The position numbers were made by a program, and so were the translations under genes. DNA of 22,312 nucleotides from an uncultured Caulobacteraceae bacterium. Its GTDB lineage: Bacteria > Pseudomonadota > Alphaproteobacteria > Caulobacterales > Caulobacteraceae. How positions within the stretch are numbered: position 1 is the stretch's first letter; every line of letters starts with the position of its first letter. The notes under the pieces are model-generated. The model saw only the letters and a list, made by a program, of their open reading frames with translations. It searched no databases and had not been told where the DNA came from. The stretch covers positions 1-22,312 of the forward strand of contig CAMLRH010000012.1 in the NCBI GenBank assembly GCA_946482375.1, written 5' to 3'. This document shows, piece by piece, positions 1-7,322 of this stretch.

Positions 1-54
1 GTTAGGCGTCTGCGCCTGAGGAACCACAGGCCGCGTCGGCGGTCAAGAAAATCG

Positions 55-516
55 CTAGCGGCCGAACTCGGTGGTGACGGCGATGACCATGACGATGGCG
101 GCCAGGAAGGGCAGCTCGTTGGTCATCCGCCAGAAGCGCTCGGAACGGGCGTTGGTCCCTTCGGCGAAGCGCTTTCTCGCCACTGCCAGATAGTGATGCC
201 ACCAGGTCAGGAAAAGGACCCCGGCCAGCTTGGCGATCATCCAGGGCTCGCGAAGGAAGTCCCAGCCGCGGGTTTCACCATCCGCCGCGATGAGCGAGAG
301 CCCGAACACCCAGGCCGCGACCATCGCCGGGTTCATGATGATGCGCAGCAGCTTGCCTTCCATGGTCTGGAAGGTCTCGTCCATCTCCGAGCCTGCCACC
401 GCGCGCGTGTGGTAGGCGAAGAGGCGCGGCAGGTAGAGCAGGCCCGACATCCAGGCGATCACCGCCAGGATGTGGAGGCCACGCAGCAGGTCGTAGTGCG
501 AAGCGAGCCAGTTCAC
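55..516 (-). CDS. hemJ: HemJ-type protoporphyrinogen IX oxidase
   Basis: This is a small inner-membrane protein of 153 residues, the usual HemJ size, which oxidises protoporphyrinogen IX to protoporphyrin IX, the step before ferrochelatase. It shows four hydrophobic segments (about residues 12-30, 60-78, 93-111 and 135-149). The N-terminal pattern LHILAVIAWMSGLLYLPR carries H15 and R31, and H36 follows; such conserved His and Arg residues are typical of the family. I chose the GTG at 514-516 because it overlaps the hemH stop in a GTGA and has a GGAGAAGG ribosome site just upstream; a longer in-frame extension to 828 lies entirely inside hemH. It is the last visible gene of the leftward hemE-hemH-hemJ set. 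Function is inferred from family resemblance and context, which agree. Confidence 0.9.
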   Translation of the reverse strand: MNWLASHYDLLRGLHILAVIAWMSGLLYLPRLFAYHTRAVAGSEMDETFQTMEGKLLRIIMNPAMVAAWVFGLSLIAADGETRGWDFLREPWMIAKLAGVLFLTWWHHYLAVARKRFAEGTNARSERFWRMTNELPFLAAIVMVIAVTTEFGR

Positions 517-1556
517 GCGGCCTTCTCCGTGCGTGGGCATTTCCGTTGGTCCCGGCAGACATAGGCCGAGCCCGGATAGGTTCCGGGACGCTGTAGAGCT
601 TCCACCGCCAGCCGGGCAAGGCCGGCGATGAAGGCCTCGTCGATGCCGAGCGCCGGCACGCGGACGTAGGCGGGACAGCCGTTCTCCTTCGCCAGCCTGG
701 CGTACTCGTGGTCGAGCTCGACGAGGGTCTCGATATGCTCGGAGACGAAGGCGATGGGCGCGACGACCAGCGCCAGAGCTTCGCGGGACGCCTCGGCGAT
801 GGCTCGGTCTGTAGCCGGGCCGATCCACTTCAGCGGCCCGACGCGGCTTTGGTAGCAGACCTCCCAGTCGGCGAAGTCGAGCCGCGCGGCGATGGCGGCC
901 GCGGTCGCCTCCACCTGCGCCTGATAGGGGTCGCCTCCCGCAACAACCTTCTCCGGCAGGCCGTGGGCGGAGAACAGCAGCCGCACAGGTGCGGGTTTGC
1001 CGGCGGCCTCGTACGCTTGCCGGATCAGCCGGGCGTAACCTTCCACGAACCCGTCCTCGACCGGATAGCAGCAGATGGCGCGGCTTTGGCCCGGGCCCCG
1101 ATAGGCCTCGCGCCAGGCCTTCAGCGAAGACGCCGTCGTAGTCGTCGAGAACTGCGGATAGAGCGGCAACAGCACGATCTCGTCCGGCGCGAAGGCCTCA
1201 ACGGCGCGGGCGGCTTCCTCGACGAAGGGATGCCAGTAGCGCATGGCGATGAAGCAGCGGACTTCGTCGCCCGCCAGCGCGGCCGACACCGCCGTCTGCA
1301 AGGCGGCGGACTGCTTCTGCGTCTCCGGCAGCAGCGGCGAGCCGCCGCCCATCAGCGCGTAGTTGGCCTGGGCGCTCTTCTCCCGGCGGCTGGAGATCAG
1401 CTTGGCCAGCAGGGTGCGCACGATGCCAGGCGCGCCGATGATGGCGGGGTCGTTGAACAGGTTGAAGAGAAAGGGCCTGACCGCCGCCGGTCCGTCCGGC
1501 CCTCCGAGGTTGAAGAGGACGACGGCGATGCGTCTGCGCGTCGCCTTGGGACTCAT
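513..1556 (-). CDS. hemH: ferrochelatase
   Basis: This 347-residue enzyme inserts ferrous iron into protoporphyrin IX to make heme. Family hallmarks are the N-terminal VLFNLGGPDGP (residues 13-23), the active-site SAHGLPEK (196-203, His198) and the SEHIETLVELD segment (272-282, His274 and Glu280) near the metal site. Its ATG shares an ATGA with the hemE stop and its TGA overlaps the hemJ GTG, so the three genes are probably translationally coupled. Cysteines at 162, 163, 334 and 340 are notable: a C-terminal cysteine pair is expected in ferrochelatases carrying a [2Fe-2S] cluster, and the C. crescentus enzyme is known to be of that class. Cluster binding is inferred here, not shown. The enzyme family itself is secure. 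Confidence 0.96.
   Translation of the reverse strand: MSPKATRRRIAVVLFNLGGPDGPAAVRPFLFNLFNDPAIIGAPGIVRTLLAKLISSRREKSAQANYALMGGGSPLLPETQKQSAALQTAVSAALAGDEVRCFIAMRYWHPFVEEAARAVEAFAPDEIVLLPLYPQFSTTTTASSLKAWREAYRGPGQSRAICCYPVEDGFVEGYARLIRQAYEAAGKPAPVRLLFSAHGLPEKVVAGGDPYQAQVEATAAAIAARLDFADWEVCYQSRVGPLKWIGPATDRAIAEASREALALVVAPIAFVSEHIETLVELDHEYARLAKENGCPAYVRVPALGIDEAFIAGLARLAVEALQRPGTYPGSAYVCRDQRKCPRTEKAA
521..528 (-). promoter_or_regulatory. ribosome binding site deciding the hemJ GTG start
   Basis: On the minus strand this reads GGAGAAGG, with its GGAG eight bases before the GTG at 514-516. It lies inside the 3' end of hemH. It supports the GTG over the in-frame ATG at 538-540, which is upstream of this site. 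Confidence 0.65.
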
Positions 1557-2578
1557 TTCCCGGTCACCCTCGCCAGCACCTGCTCAACGTGCGCGATCGG
1601 CGTGTCCTGCAGGATGCCGTGGCCGAGGTTGAAGATGTAGGGCCCGCCGCCCCACTGGGCGATCAGTTGGTCGACGCGCGCTTCCAATGCCGGGCCGCCC
1701 GCGCGTAGCAGCAGCGGATCGAGCGCCCCCTGTATTGCCTTCGTCGTCTGGATCCGGCGTCCGAGATCGGCGCTGGCCTGGGTGTCGAGCGCGACGCCCG
1801 CAACCGGGACCTCGGCCGCGTAGCGCTCCGTCAACGAACCGGCCGCGCGCGGGAAGCCGATGAAGGGCGCATCGACACCGGCCGCGCGGACCTTCTCGAT
1901 GATGGCCTTGTGCGGACGGATGACGATGCGTTCGAAGACGTCTTCCGGCAGCCCCTCGGCCCAGCTCTCGAACAGCTTGAGAACCTGGGCGCCGGCGTTG
2001 GCCTGCATGACCAGGTAGCGGGCGGTCGCCTCCACCAGGACGTCGAGCAGGGCCGTCAGTCGGCCGGGCTGTTCGTAGACGAAGGTGCGAGCCGCCTCCC
2101 GATTGGAAGAGCCGCCCTCGATCATGTAGGTCGCCACCGTCCAGGGCGCGCCGGCGAACCCGATCAGCGCCTTCTCCGGATCGAGCTGGGTACGGACCTT
2201 GCTTAGCGTCTCGCCAACAGCCGACAGGAGTTCGGTCGAGGCTTCAACCTGCTCATTCATCTCGTCGATGGTCGGCATAGGCCCGAGTTTCGGGCCCTCG
2301 CCCGCTTCGAACCACACCTTCTGCCCGAGCGCGCCGGGCAAGAGCAGGATGTCGGCGAAGACGATGGCCGCGTCGAACGGGAAGCGCCGCATCGGCTGCA
2401 GCGTCGCCTCCGCGGCCATATCGGAATCCATGCAGAAGCTGATGAACCCCGGCGCCTGGGCCCGAAGCTCCAGATACTCAGGCAGGTAACGTCCCGCCTG
2501 ACGCATGAACCAGACGGGCGGGCGCTCAAGCGTCTCGCCGTCGAGAACCCGAAGGAGGGCGGGCCGGGGGGAAGTCAT
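1553..2578 (-). CDS. hemE: uroporphyrinogen decarboxylase
   Basis: This cytoplasmic enzyme of 341 residues removes four carboxyl groups from uroporphyrinogen III to give coproporphyrinogen III. The signature RQAGRYLPEY lies at residues 26-35. FPFDAAIVFADILLLP (66-81) contains Asp76, which I align with the catalytic aspartate of the family. GFAGAPWTVATYMIEG and the C-terminal FNLGHGI are also typical. The ATG at 2576-2578 follows a GAGGA ribosome site at 2585-2589 with six bases between. It is the first gene of the leftward heme set, and its 5' flank is the putative replication origin, the arrangement known from C. crescentus. Transcription of hemE would therefore start within or beside the origin. 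Confidence 0.97.
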   Translation of the reverse strand: MTSPRPALLRVLDGETLERPPVWFMRQAGRYLPEYLELRAQAPGFISFCMDSDMAAEATLQPMRRFPFDAAIVFADILLLPGALGQKVWFEAGEGPKLGPMPTIDEMNEQVEASTELLSAVGETLSKVRTQLDPEKALIGFAGAPWTVATYMIEGGSSNREAARTFVYEQPGRLTALLDVLVEATARYLVMQANAGAQVLKLFESWAEGLPEDVFERIVIRPHKAIIEKVRAAGVDAPFIGFPRAAGSLTERYAAEVPVAGVALDTQASADLGRRIQTTKAIQGALDPLLLRAGGPALEARVDQLIAQWGGGPYIFNLGHGILQDTPIAHVEQVLARVTGK

Positions 2579-2594
2579 CGCGCGTCCTCATAAG

Positions 2595-2611
2595 GCCTTC
2601 CGCCCGAAGGC
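2595..2611. promoter_or_regulatory. hairpin in the hemE leader
   Basis: GCCTTC (2595-2600) and GAAGGC (2606-2611) form a six-base perfect stem with a five-base loop. It sits just upstream of the hemE ribosome site and would lie in the hemE 5' untranslated RNA if transcription starts further right. A regulatory role is only a possibility. Confidence 0.3.
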
Positions 2612-2628
2612 TCAAAGCCCAACCCTCT

Positions 2629-2660
2629 CTTCTTCTCTCTTAAAGATTTTAAAGAAGAAG
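2629..2660. other. A/T-rich dyad, candidate DNA unwinding element
   Basis: Twenty-two of the 30 bases at 2631-2660 are A or T in otherwise GC-rich DNA. A pyrimidine-only run (2623-2641) passes into near-pure purine (2651-2673). Arms CTTCTTC (2629-2635) and GAAGAAG (2654-2660) flank an inner dyad TTAAA (2640-2644) and TTTAA (2648-2652). Two TTAA half-sites (2640-2643 and 2649-2652) are five bases apart instead of the seven of a standard CtrA site. Position in the origin gap suggests the strand-opening element, by inference. Confidence 0.5.
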
Positions 2661-2826
2661 GATGGGGAAGAGGTAAGGCCTGGGCAAAGCGGGGATGGCC
2701 GGCCCTACCCACGGCCTACCGACTCCTCGCCGGCATACCCTCCAGAGTCTGTCCCCAGCCGGGCGATCGCCTGTGAAGTCCGTGGACAGACCGGCAAACG
2801 TCTCGGTGGCATGGAGGATTCCGGCG

Positions 2827-2854
2827 CTACCCACACCCATGACGATGTGGACGG
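2827..2854. other. inverted pair of degenerate DnaA-like boxes
   Basis: CTACCCACA (2827-2835) matches TTATCCACA at seven of nine positions. On the other strand 2846-2854 reads CCGTCCACA, six of nine with an intact TCCACA core. They face each other across ten bases. A third TCCACA core sits at 3032-3037. These resemble weak DnaA boxes, but short degenerate matches occur by chance. Confidence 0.3.
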
Positions 2855-3076
2855 CGCCGGTATAGCCAGACTGTCGATGAAGGTGGCGCCGCGCCGCTCA
2901 CAGCCATGGGCGGCTGGGGACGCCGGCGGACAAAATCGCCTGCTGATCACAGGCTGCGAGGCCCAGCGAAACGGGCGCGCGTTTCATCCCCCGCGGAATC
3001 ACACCGGGGTTCAGGCCCATACAACGGAGCGTCCACAGGTATGGTTCCCGAACTGTGCGCGGTTTATGGGAAAGCC

Positions 3077-3925
3077 ATGAGCCCGGCCGCGCGGATCGCC
3101 ACCTACTTCCACATCCACCTCGTCTCCGACTCGACGGGCGAGACGCTGAACGCGATGGCCCGCGCGGTCTGCGCCCGCTTCACCGACGTGCTGCCGATCG
3201 AGCACATCTATGCGCTGGTCCGCTCGCACCGGCAGATGGAGCGGGCGCTGGACGAAATCGCCGGCGCGCCCGGCATCGTCATGCACACCATCGTCGACGC
3301 CGAGCTGCGCGCGGTGCTGGAGGAAGGCTGCCGCAAGCTCGACATGCTCTGCGTGGCCCCGCTCGACCCGGTGGTCTCGGCGATGTCGCGCTATGTCGGC
3401 GTGCCGCTGACCAACCGCGTCGGCGCCCAGCACGCGCTCGACGCCGACTACTTCAACCGCATGGAGGCGCTGAACTACGCCATCGCCCACGACGACGGCC
3501 AGGGCGGTCAGGACCTGGAGCAGGCCGATGTCGTGCTGGTGGGCGTGTCGCGGACATCGAAAACGCCGACCTGCATCTACCTCGCCCACCGGGGCATCCG
3601 CGCCGCCAACGTGCCGCTGGTGCCGGGACGAGACCCGCCGGCCAAGCTGCTCGAACTCAACAACACCCTGATCGTCGGCCTGATCGCCTCGCCCGACCGG
3701 CTGATCCAGATCCGCCGTAACCGGCTGCTGTCGTTGAAGGAAGACCGCGACACGACCTACATCGACCAGGAGGCGGTGCGTGAGGAGATCATCCGCGCCA
3801 GGCGGCTCTATGAACGCTACGGCTGGCCGATGATCGACGTCACCCGCCGCTCGGTCGAGGAAACGGCGGCGGCGATCATCAACCTCCTCTCCGGCGGTCG
3901 CGGCCAGGTCGAGGTGCTGGGATGA
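3077..3925 (+). CDS. pyruvate, phosphate dikinase regulatory protein (PPSRP, DUF299)
   Basis: This 282-residue protein belongs to the family of bifunctional serine/threonine kinase and phosphorylases that use ADP to inactivate, and phosphate to reactivate, pyruvate phosphate dikinase or PEP synthase. The P-loop-like VGVSRTSKTPTCIYLA is the diagnostic motif. The N-terminal YFHIHLVSDSTGETLN and the C-terminal RYGWPMIDVTRRSVEETA are also typical. I chose the ATG at 3077 because family similarity starts with FHIHLVSDSTGET; an in-frame ATG at 3041 adds 12 residues and cannot be excluded. It is the first gene right of the putative origin, as in C. crescentus, and overlaps maf by ATGA. The target enzyme is not encoded in this window. 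Confidence 0.93.
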   Translation: MSPAARIATYFHIHLVSDSTGETLNAMARAVCARFTDVLPIEHIYALVRSHRQMERALDEIAGAPGIVMHTIVDAELRAVLEEGCRKLDMLCVAPLDPVVSAMSRYVGVPLTNRVGAQHALDADYFNRMEALNYAIAHDDGQGGQDLEQADVVLVGVSRTSKTPTCIYLAHRGIRAANVPLVPGRDPPAKLLELNNTLIVGLIASPDRLIQIRRNRLLSLKEDRDTTYIDQEAVREEIIRARRLYERYGWPMIDVTRRSVEETAAAIINLLSGGRGQVEVLG

Positions 3926-4509
3926 CGCCGGTCATTCTGGCCTCGAAGAGCGCCGCCCGCGCGCAGGTGCTTGGCGCGGCCGGCGTCGTGTTCGAAACCG
4001 TCGGCGCGGGTGTCGATGAGGCCGCGGTGAAGCAGGAGCTTTCGGGCGCGACGCCGCGCGATATCGCGCTGGCGCTGGCCGAACGGAAGGCCGTCGCGGC
4101 CTCGGAGGGCCGGAGCGGCCTGGTGATTGGCGCCGACCAGACGCTCGATCTCGACGGGCGGCTGTTCGACAAGGCCGAGACGATGGACGAGGCGCGCGGG
4201 CGGCTGGCCATGCTGCGTGGGCGGACGCACCAACTGCACTCGGCGGTGGCCGTGGCGAAGTACGGCGCCGTCATCTGGCGCGACGTTCCCGCCGCGACGC
4301 TGACCATGCGCGACTTCAGCGACGCCTTTCTCGACGCGTATCTCTCGCGTCACGGCGAAGGCCTGCTCGGATCGGTCGGCTGCTACCGACTGGAGGACGA
4401 CGGCGTGCAGTTGTTCGAGGCCATCGACGGCGACTACTTCACCATCCTCGGCCTGCCGCTGATGGGCCTGCTTGGCCTGCTGCGCGAACAGGGGGCGCTG
4501 GCTACATGA
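3922..4509 (+). CDS. maf: Maf-family nucleoside triphosphate pyrophosphatase
   Basis: This protein of 195 residues has the usual length of the Maf/HAM1-like family, which hydrolyses non-canonical or selected nucleoside triphosphates to monophosphates. The N-terminal PVILASKSAARAQVL (residues 3-17) is the substrate-binding signature. VIGADQTL (68-75) carries the probable catalytic Asp72, and LFDKAET follows. It overlaps the PPSRP gene (ATGA at 3922-3925) and aroE (ATGA at 4506-4509), so it probably has no promoter of its own. Substrate preference (dTTP/UTP type or 7-methyl-GTP type) cannot be read safely from the sequence. Confidence 0.93.
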   Translation: MTPVILASKSAARAQVLGAAGVVFETVGAGVDEAAVKQELSGATPRDIALALAERKAVAASEGRSGLVIGADQTLDLDGRLFDKAETMDEARGRLAMLRGRTHQLHSAVAVAKYGAVIWRDVPAATLTMRDFSDAFLDAYLSRHGEGLLGSVGCYRLEDDGVQLFEAIDGDYFTILGLPLMGLLGLLREQGALAT

Positions 4510-5315
4510 CCCTGTTGGCCGGCGTGATCGGCAACCCCGTCGCCCATTCGCTCAGCCCGGCGATCCACGGCGCCTGGATCAAGGCCGCGCGCCTCGACGC
4601 CGAATACGACGCCTACCTCGCGCCGCTGGACGATTTCGCAGGCGTCGTGCGGCGGCTGCGCGCCGGGGGCGTCAAAGGGCTCAACGTCACGATTCCGTTC
4701 AAGGAAGAGACGCTGGCGCTGGCCGACGCGGCGAGCGAACTTGCCCGGCTCGCCGGGGCCGCCAACCTGCTGCTGTTTCGGGGCGGCGGCATCGTTGCGG
4801 ACAACACCGATGGGCCTGGACTGCTCGCCGCGCTGAAGACGCAGGCGGGGTTCGAGCCCGCGAAGGGACCCGCCGTCATCCTCGGCGCGGGCGGCGCCGC
4901 CCGGGGCGCGGCCGCGGCGCTCAAACTGGCCGGCTCGCCGGAGGTTCGGATCGTCAACCGCACTCAGGAAAGGGCCGATGCCCTGGCGGCTGAACTGGGG
5001 GTCTCCGCTTTCGATAGCACCGAGGCCGCCTTCGAAGGCGCCGCCGTGATCATCAACGCCACCTCGCTGGGCCTTGGTGGCGGCGAAGGTCCGCATGCGC
5101 CCTTCGAACGCGCGCCCGGCGACGCGGTGGTGATGGACATGGTCTACAAGCCGCTGGTGACGGATTTCCTCGACCGCGCCGCCCGGCATGGCCATCCGAC
5201 CGTCGACGGGCTGGAAATGCTGATTGGTCAGGCACGGCCGAGCTTCGAGGCCTTCTTCGGCCGCCCCGCGCCCGCCATCGACGTCCGCAAGGTCGCTCTG
5301 GAGGCAATGCGATGA
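4506..5315 (+). CDS. aroE: shikimate dehydrogenase
   Basis: This enzyme of 269 residues reduces 3-dehydroshikimate to shikimate with NADPH in aromatic amino acid synthesis. The substrate-binding [10 protein letters not shown] is at residues 9-18. NVTIPFKEE holds catalytic Lys66, and ADNTDGPG holds Asp102. The Rossmann motif is [11 protein letters not shown], followed by INATSLG. The C-terminal [10 protein letters not shown] is typical of AroE. The start overlaps the maf stop and the stop overlaps the coaE start, both as ATGA. There is no sign of frameshift or truncation. Confidence 0.97.
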   Translation: MTLLAGVIGNPVAHSLSPAIHGAWIKAARLDAEYDAYLAPLDDFAGVVRRLRAGGVKGLNVTIPFKEETLALADAASELARLAGAANLLLFRGGGIVADNTDGPGLLAALKTQAGFEPAKGPAVILGAGGAARGAAAALKLAGSPEVRIVNRTQERADALAAELGVSAFDSTEAAFEGAAVIINATSLGLGGGEGPHAPFERAPGDAVVMDMVYKPLVTDFLDRAARHGHPTVDGLEMLIGQARPSFEAFFGRPAPAIDVRKVALEAMR

Positions 5316-5941
5316 TCGTGGTCGGGCTGACCGGCTCCATAGGCATGGGCAAGTCGACGACGGCGAGGATGTTCGCTGACGAGGGCGTGCCGGTCTACGA
5401 CGCCGACGCCGCCGTCCACGCCATCTATGCCCCCGGTGGCGCGGCCGTCGCGCCGATCGAGGCGGCCTTTCCCGGCGTGACCGACGAGCACGGCGTTGAT
5501 CGGGCCAAGCTAAGCCATCGCGTGGTCGGCAAGCCGGAGGAGTTGAAGCGGCTCGAAGCCATCGTCCATCCGCTGCTCGGCGGAGACCGCGCCACCTTCT
5601 TCGGCGACGCGCAGGCGAAGGGCGCCGACATCGTCGTGCTCGACATTCCGCTGCTGTTCGAGACCGGCGGCGAGAAGGCGATGGATGCGGTCGTCGTTGT
5701 TTCGGCGCCGGCCGAGATCCAGCGCGACCGGGTGCTCGGCCGCGAGGGCATGGACGAGGCCAAGCTCGACGCCATCCTCGCGCGGCAGATGAAGGACGAG
5801 GAAAAGCGCGCTCGCGCCCACTTCGTCGTCGACACCGGCCAGGGTCTCGACCAGGCTCGCGCACAGGTGCGCGAAATCCTTGCTACGCTTCGTCGCGAGG
5901 GCGTTCCGAAGGTTGCTCCGGGCGGCGAACCGAAGCACTAA
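5312..5941 (+). CDS. coaE: dephospho-CoA kinase
   Basis: This protein of 209 residues catalyses the last step of coenzyme A synthesis, the ATP-dependent phosphorylation of the 3'-hydroxyl of dephospho-CoA. The Walker A loop is GSIGMGKST (residues 8-16). VYDADAAVH (28-36) and DIPLLFETG (111-119) are characteristic of CoaE. The ATGA overlap with aroE places it in the operon that begins with the PPSRP gene. dnaQ follows after seven bases. Confidence 0.96.
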   Translation: MIVVGLTGSIGMGKSTTARMFADEGVPVYDADAAVHAIYAPGGAAVAPIEAAFPGVTDEHGVDRAKLSHRVVGKPEELKRLEAIVHPLLGGDRATFFGDAQAKGADIVVLDIPLLFETGGEKAMDAVVVVSAPAEIQRDRVLGREGMDEAKLDAILARQMKDEEKRARAHFVVDTGQGLDQARAQVREILATLRREGVPKVAPGGEPKH

Positions 5942-5948
5942 GAGACAC

Positions 5949-6656
5949 ATGGCCCGCGCCATCGTTCTCGACACTGAAACTACCGGGCTCGACCCGCGCA
6001 CCGGCCACCGGCTGATCGAGGTCGGCTGTGTCGAGGTGCTCGACTTCATGCCGACCGGGCGGACGTTCCACCGTTTCGTCCACCCCGACCGCGACATCGA
6101 CCCCGAGGCCGAGCGGGTGCATGGAATCTCGCTGGCCATGCTCGAGGGCAAGCCGCGCTTTCACGAAGCAGAAGTCGTCGACGAGTTCCTCGACTTCGTC
6201 GGCGACGCGCCGCTGGTCGCCCATAACGCCGCCTTCGACCGCGGCTTCATCAATCACGAGCTGGGGCTATGCGGCCGCGAGGCCCTGCCCGAGCCGCGCT
6301 GGGTCGACACCCTGACGCTGGCCCAGAAGCGCTTCCCCGGCATGTACAACTCGCTGGATGCGCTTTGTAAGCGGTTCAAGATTTCGCTGGCGACGCGCGA
6401 CAAGCACGGCGCGCTGATCGACGCCAACCTGCTGGCCCAAGTCTATCTGGAACTGCAGGGCGGCAAGGAGCGCTCGCTCGAACTGATGACCCAGACGGTC
6501 GTCGCGCACGCCACCTCGGCGGCAGTGCAGGCGGCCTACGGCGCGCGACCGCGACCGCTGGCGCCGCTCTCCACCGACGAAGAGCGCGCCCTGCACGAAG
6601 CCTTCGTGCGCGATGTGCTGAAGGACAAGGCCGTCTGGCTAAAGTGCGGGCTTTGA
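5949..6656 (+). CDS. dnaQ: DNA polymerase III epsilon subunit, 3'-5' proofreading exonuclease
   Basis: This 235-residue protein of the DEDDh exonuclease family removes misincorporated nucleotides during replication as part of the Pol III core. Exo I is IVLDTETTG (Asp8, Glu10). Exo II is AHNAAFDRGF (Asp97). Exo III is DKHGALIDAN (His153, Asp158), giving the full DEDDh set. The C-terminal tail after residue 190 is short and would carry the polymerase-contacting segment. I chose the ATG at 5949 because it starts right at the exonuclease fold; an in-frame extension back to 5880 lies inside coaE. The gene ends at a palindromic intergenic element shared with convergent secB. Confidence 0.95.
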   Translation: MARAIVLDTETTGLDPRTGHRLIEVGCVEVLDFMPTGRTFHRFVHPDRDIDPEAERVHGISLAMLEGKPRFHEAEVVDEFLDFVGDAPLVAHNAAFDRGFINHELGLCGREALPEPRWVDTLTLAQKRFPGMYNSLDALCKRFKISLATRDKHGALIDANLLAQVYLELQGGKERSLELMTQTVVAHATSAAVQAAYGARPRPLAPLSTDEERALHEAFVRDVLKDKAVWLKCGL

Positions 6657-6753
6657 ATGCTCCCCCGCTGGGGGAGCTCCCGCGAAGCGGGTGAGGGGGC
6701 AGGTCCGCTAGCCCCCTTCGGCCCTCAGGGCCACTTCCCCCAGAGGGGGAAGA
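6657..6753. repeat. five-hairpin palindromic element between dnaQ and secB
   Basis: The convergent gap is filled by five successive stems: 6659-6677 (eight-base GCTCCCCC stem, GCT loop), 6679-6691 (CCCGC with GCGGG, GAA loop), 6695-6716 (GGGGGC with GCCCCC, ten-base loop), 6720-6732 (GGCCC with GGGCC) and 6734-6752 (eight-base CTTCCCCC stem, AGA loop). The left half resembles the reverse complement of the right half, so the whole unit is a quasi-palindrome. It looks like a dispersed intergenic repeat and probably serves as a terminator for both genes. A second copy of the plan lies at 9587-9702. Confidence 0.75.
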
Positions 6754-7245
6754 TCAGGCTGTACCGCCCGGGTTCTCGCTGGCGGCCTTGCGCTGGAAGT
6801 AGATGCCCTGGAAGTCGATCGGGTCGATCATGAAGGGCGGGAAGCCGCCTTCGGTGGTCAGGTCCGAAATGATCCGCCGCGCGAACGGGAACAGGAAGCG
6901 CGGGCACTCGATCAGCAGCACCGTCTCCATCTCCTCGGCCGGTACGCCCTGGATCTGGAACAGGCCGCCGTAGAGCAGCTCGATCTGAAAGACCGCCTCG
7001 CCATTGCGGTCGGCGCGACAAGACAGTTTCAGATCGACCTCGAACAGGCCGTCGGGCCGGCCCTTGGCGTTCATCTCCACGCCCATGTCGATCTGCGGCG
7101 GCTGACCGCCAACCGACCTCAGGGAGTCCGGCGCGCGCGGGTTCTCGAACGACAGGTCGCGGATGAACTGGGCCAGGATGCGGAAGCCCGGGTCGCCCGG
7201 AGGCGGCGCCGGCGGCGTTTCGGTCGGGGTGTCGTAATCGCTCAT
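6754..7245 (-). CDS. secB: protein-export chaperone SecB
   Basis: This cytoplasmic chaperone of 163 residues keeps preproteins unfolded and hands them to SecA. After a proline-rich N-terminus (about residues 8-18) come [16 protein letters not shown] and [11 protein letters not shown]. The strongly conserved block is [18 protein letters not shown], then [13 protein letters not shown], as in alphaproteobacterial SecB. It stands alone on the minus strand, convergent with dnaQ and divergent from the Tim44-domain gene. No strong ribosome site is visible before the ATG at 7243-7245, but the N-terminus is the length expected for the family. Confidence 0.96.
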   Translation of the reverse strand: MSDYDTPTETPPAPPPGDPGFRILAQFIRDLSFENPRAPDSLRSVGGQPPQIDMGVEMNAKGRPDGLFEVDLKLSCRADRNGEAVFQIELLYGGLFQIQGVPAEEMETVLLIECPRFLFPFARRIISDLTTEGGFPPFMIDPIDFQGIYFQRKAASENPGGTA

Positions 7246-7322
7246 CAGCCGAGGTCTTCCGGGGAATTATGGAAGGCGCGTCGCTATCATGGCGCCCCCT
7301 TACACGCAACGCCGCGCGGAAC

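Larger units (their letters stand above)
2579..3076. other. putative chromosomal replication origin (Cori-like hemE-DUF299 gap)
   Basis: This is the only stretch over 300 bases without a credible gene. It lies between divergent hemE and the DUF299 gene, the exact neighbourhood of the C. crescentus origin. Seen in the sequence are an A/T-rich purine/pyrimidine-asymmetric block (2629-2660), four GANTC sites (2721-2725, 2745-2749, 2817-2821, 2996-3000), degenerate DnaA-like boxes (2827-2835, 2846-2854, 3029-3037), the palindromes GGCGATCGCC (2762-2771) and TGATCA (2944-2949), and an inverted repeat with arms TCTGTCC (2748-2754) and GGACAGA (2784-2790). No perfect TTATCCACA box and no canonical CtrA site (TTAA-N7-TTAA) is present. 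The call rests mainly on gene order. Open frames across the gap have no recognisable product. Confidence 0.8.

Noticed and set aside
2..19. Short hairpin beyond the hemJ stop, possible terminator
   Set aside because: The stem has seven pairs including a G-T wobble, with no T-run, and only 54 bases of flank are visible. Too weak to call.
2640..2652. Canonical CtrA box
   Set aside because: Two TTAA half-sites are present, but the spacing is five bases and not seven, so I do not call it a standard CtrA site.
2505..3080. Open frames crossing the hemE-DUF299 gap on both strands
   Set aside because: They run through the A/T-rich block and repeats, lack ribosome sites and show no protein-like conservation. 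Gene order argues for an origin instead.
4434..5864. Minus-strand open frame of 476 codons opposite aroE and coaE
   Set aside because: It is arginine-rich shadow translation with no domain-like text, and it is fully covered by two well-supported genes on the other strand.
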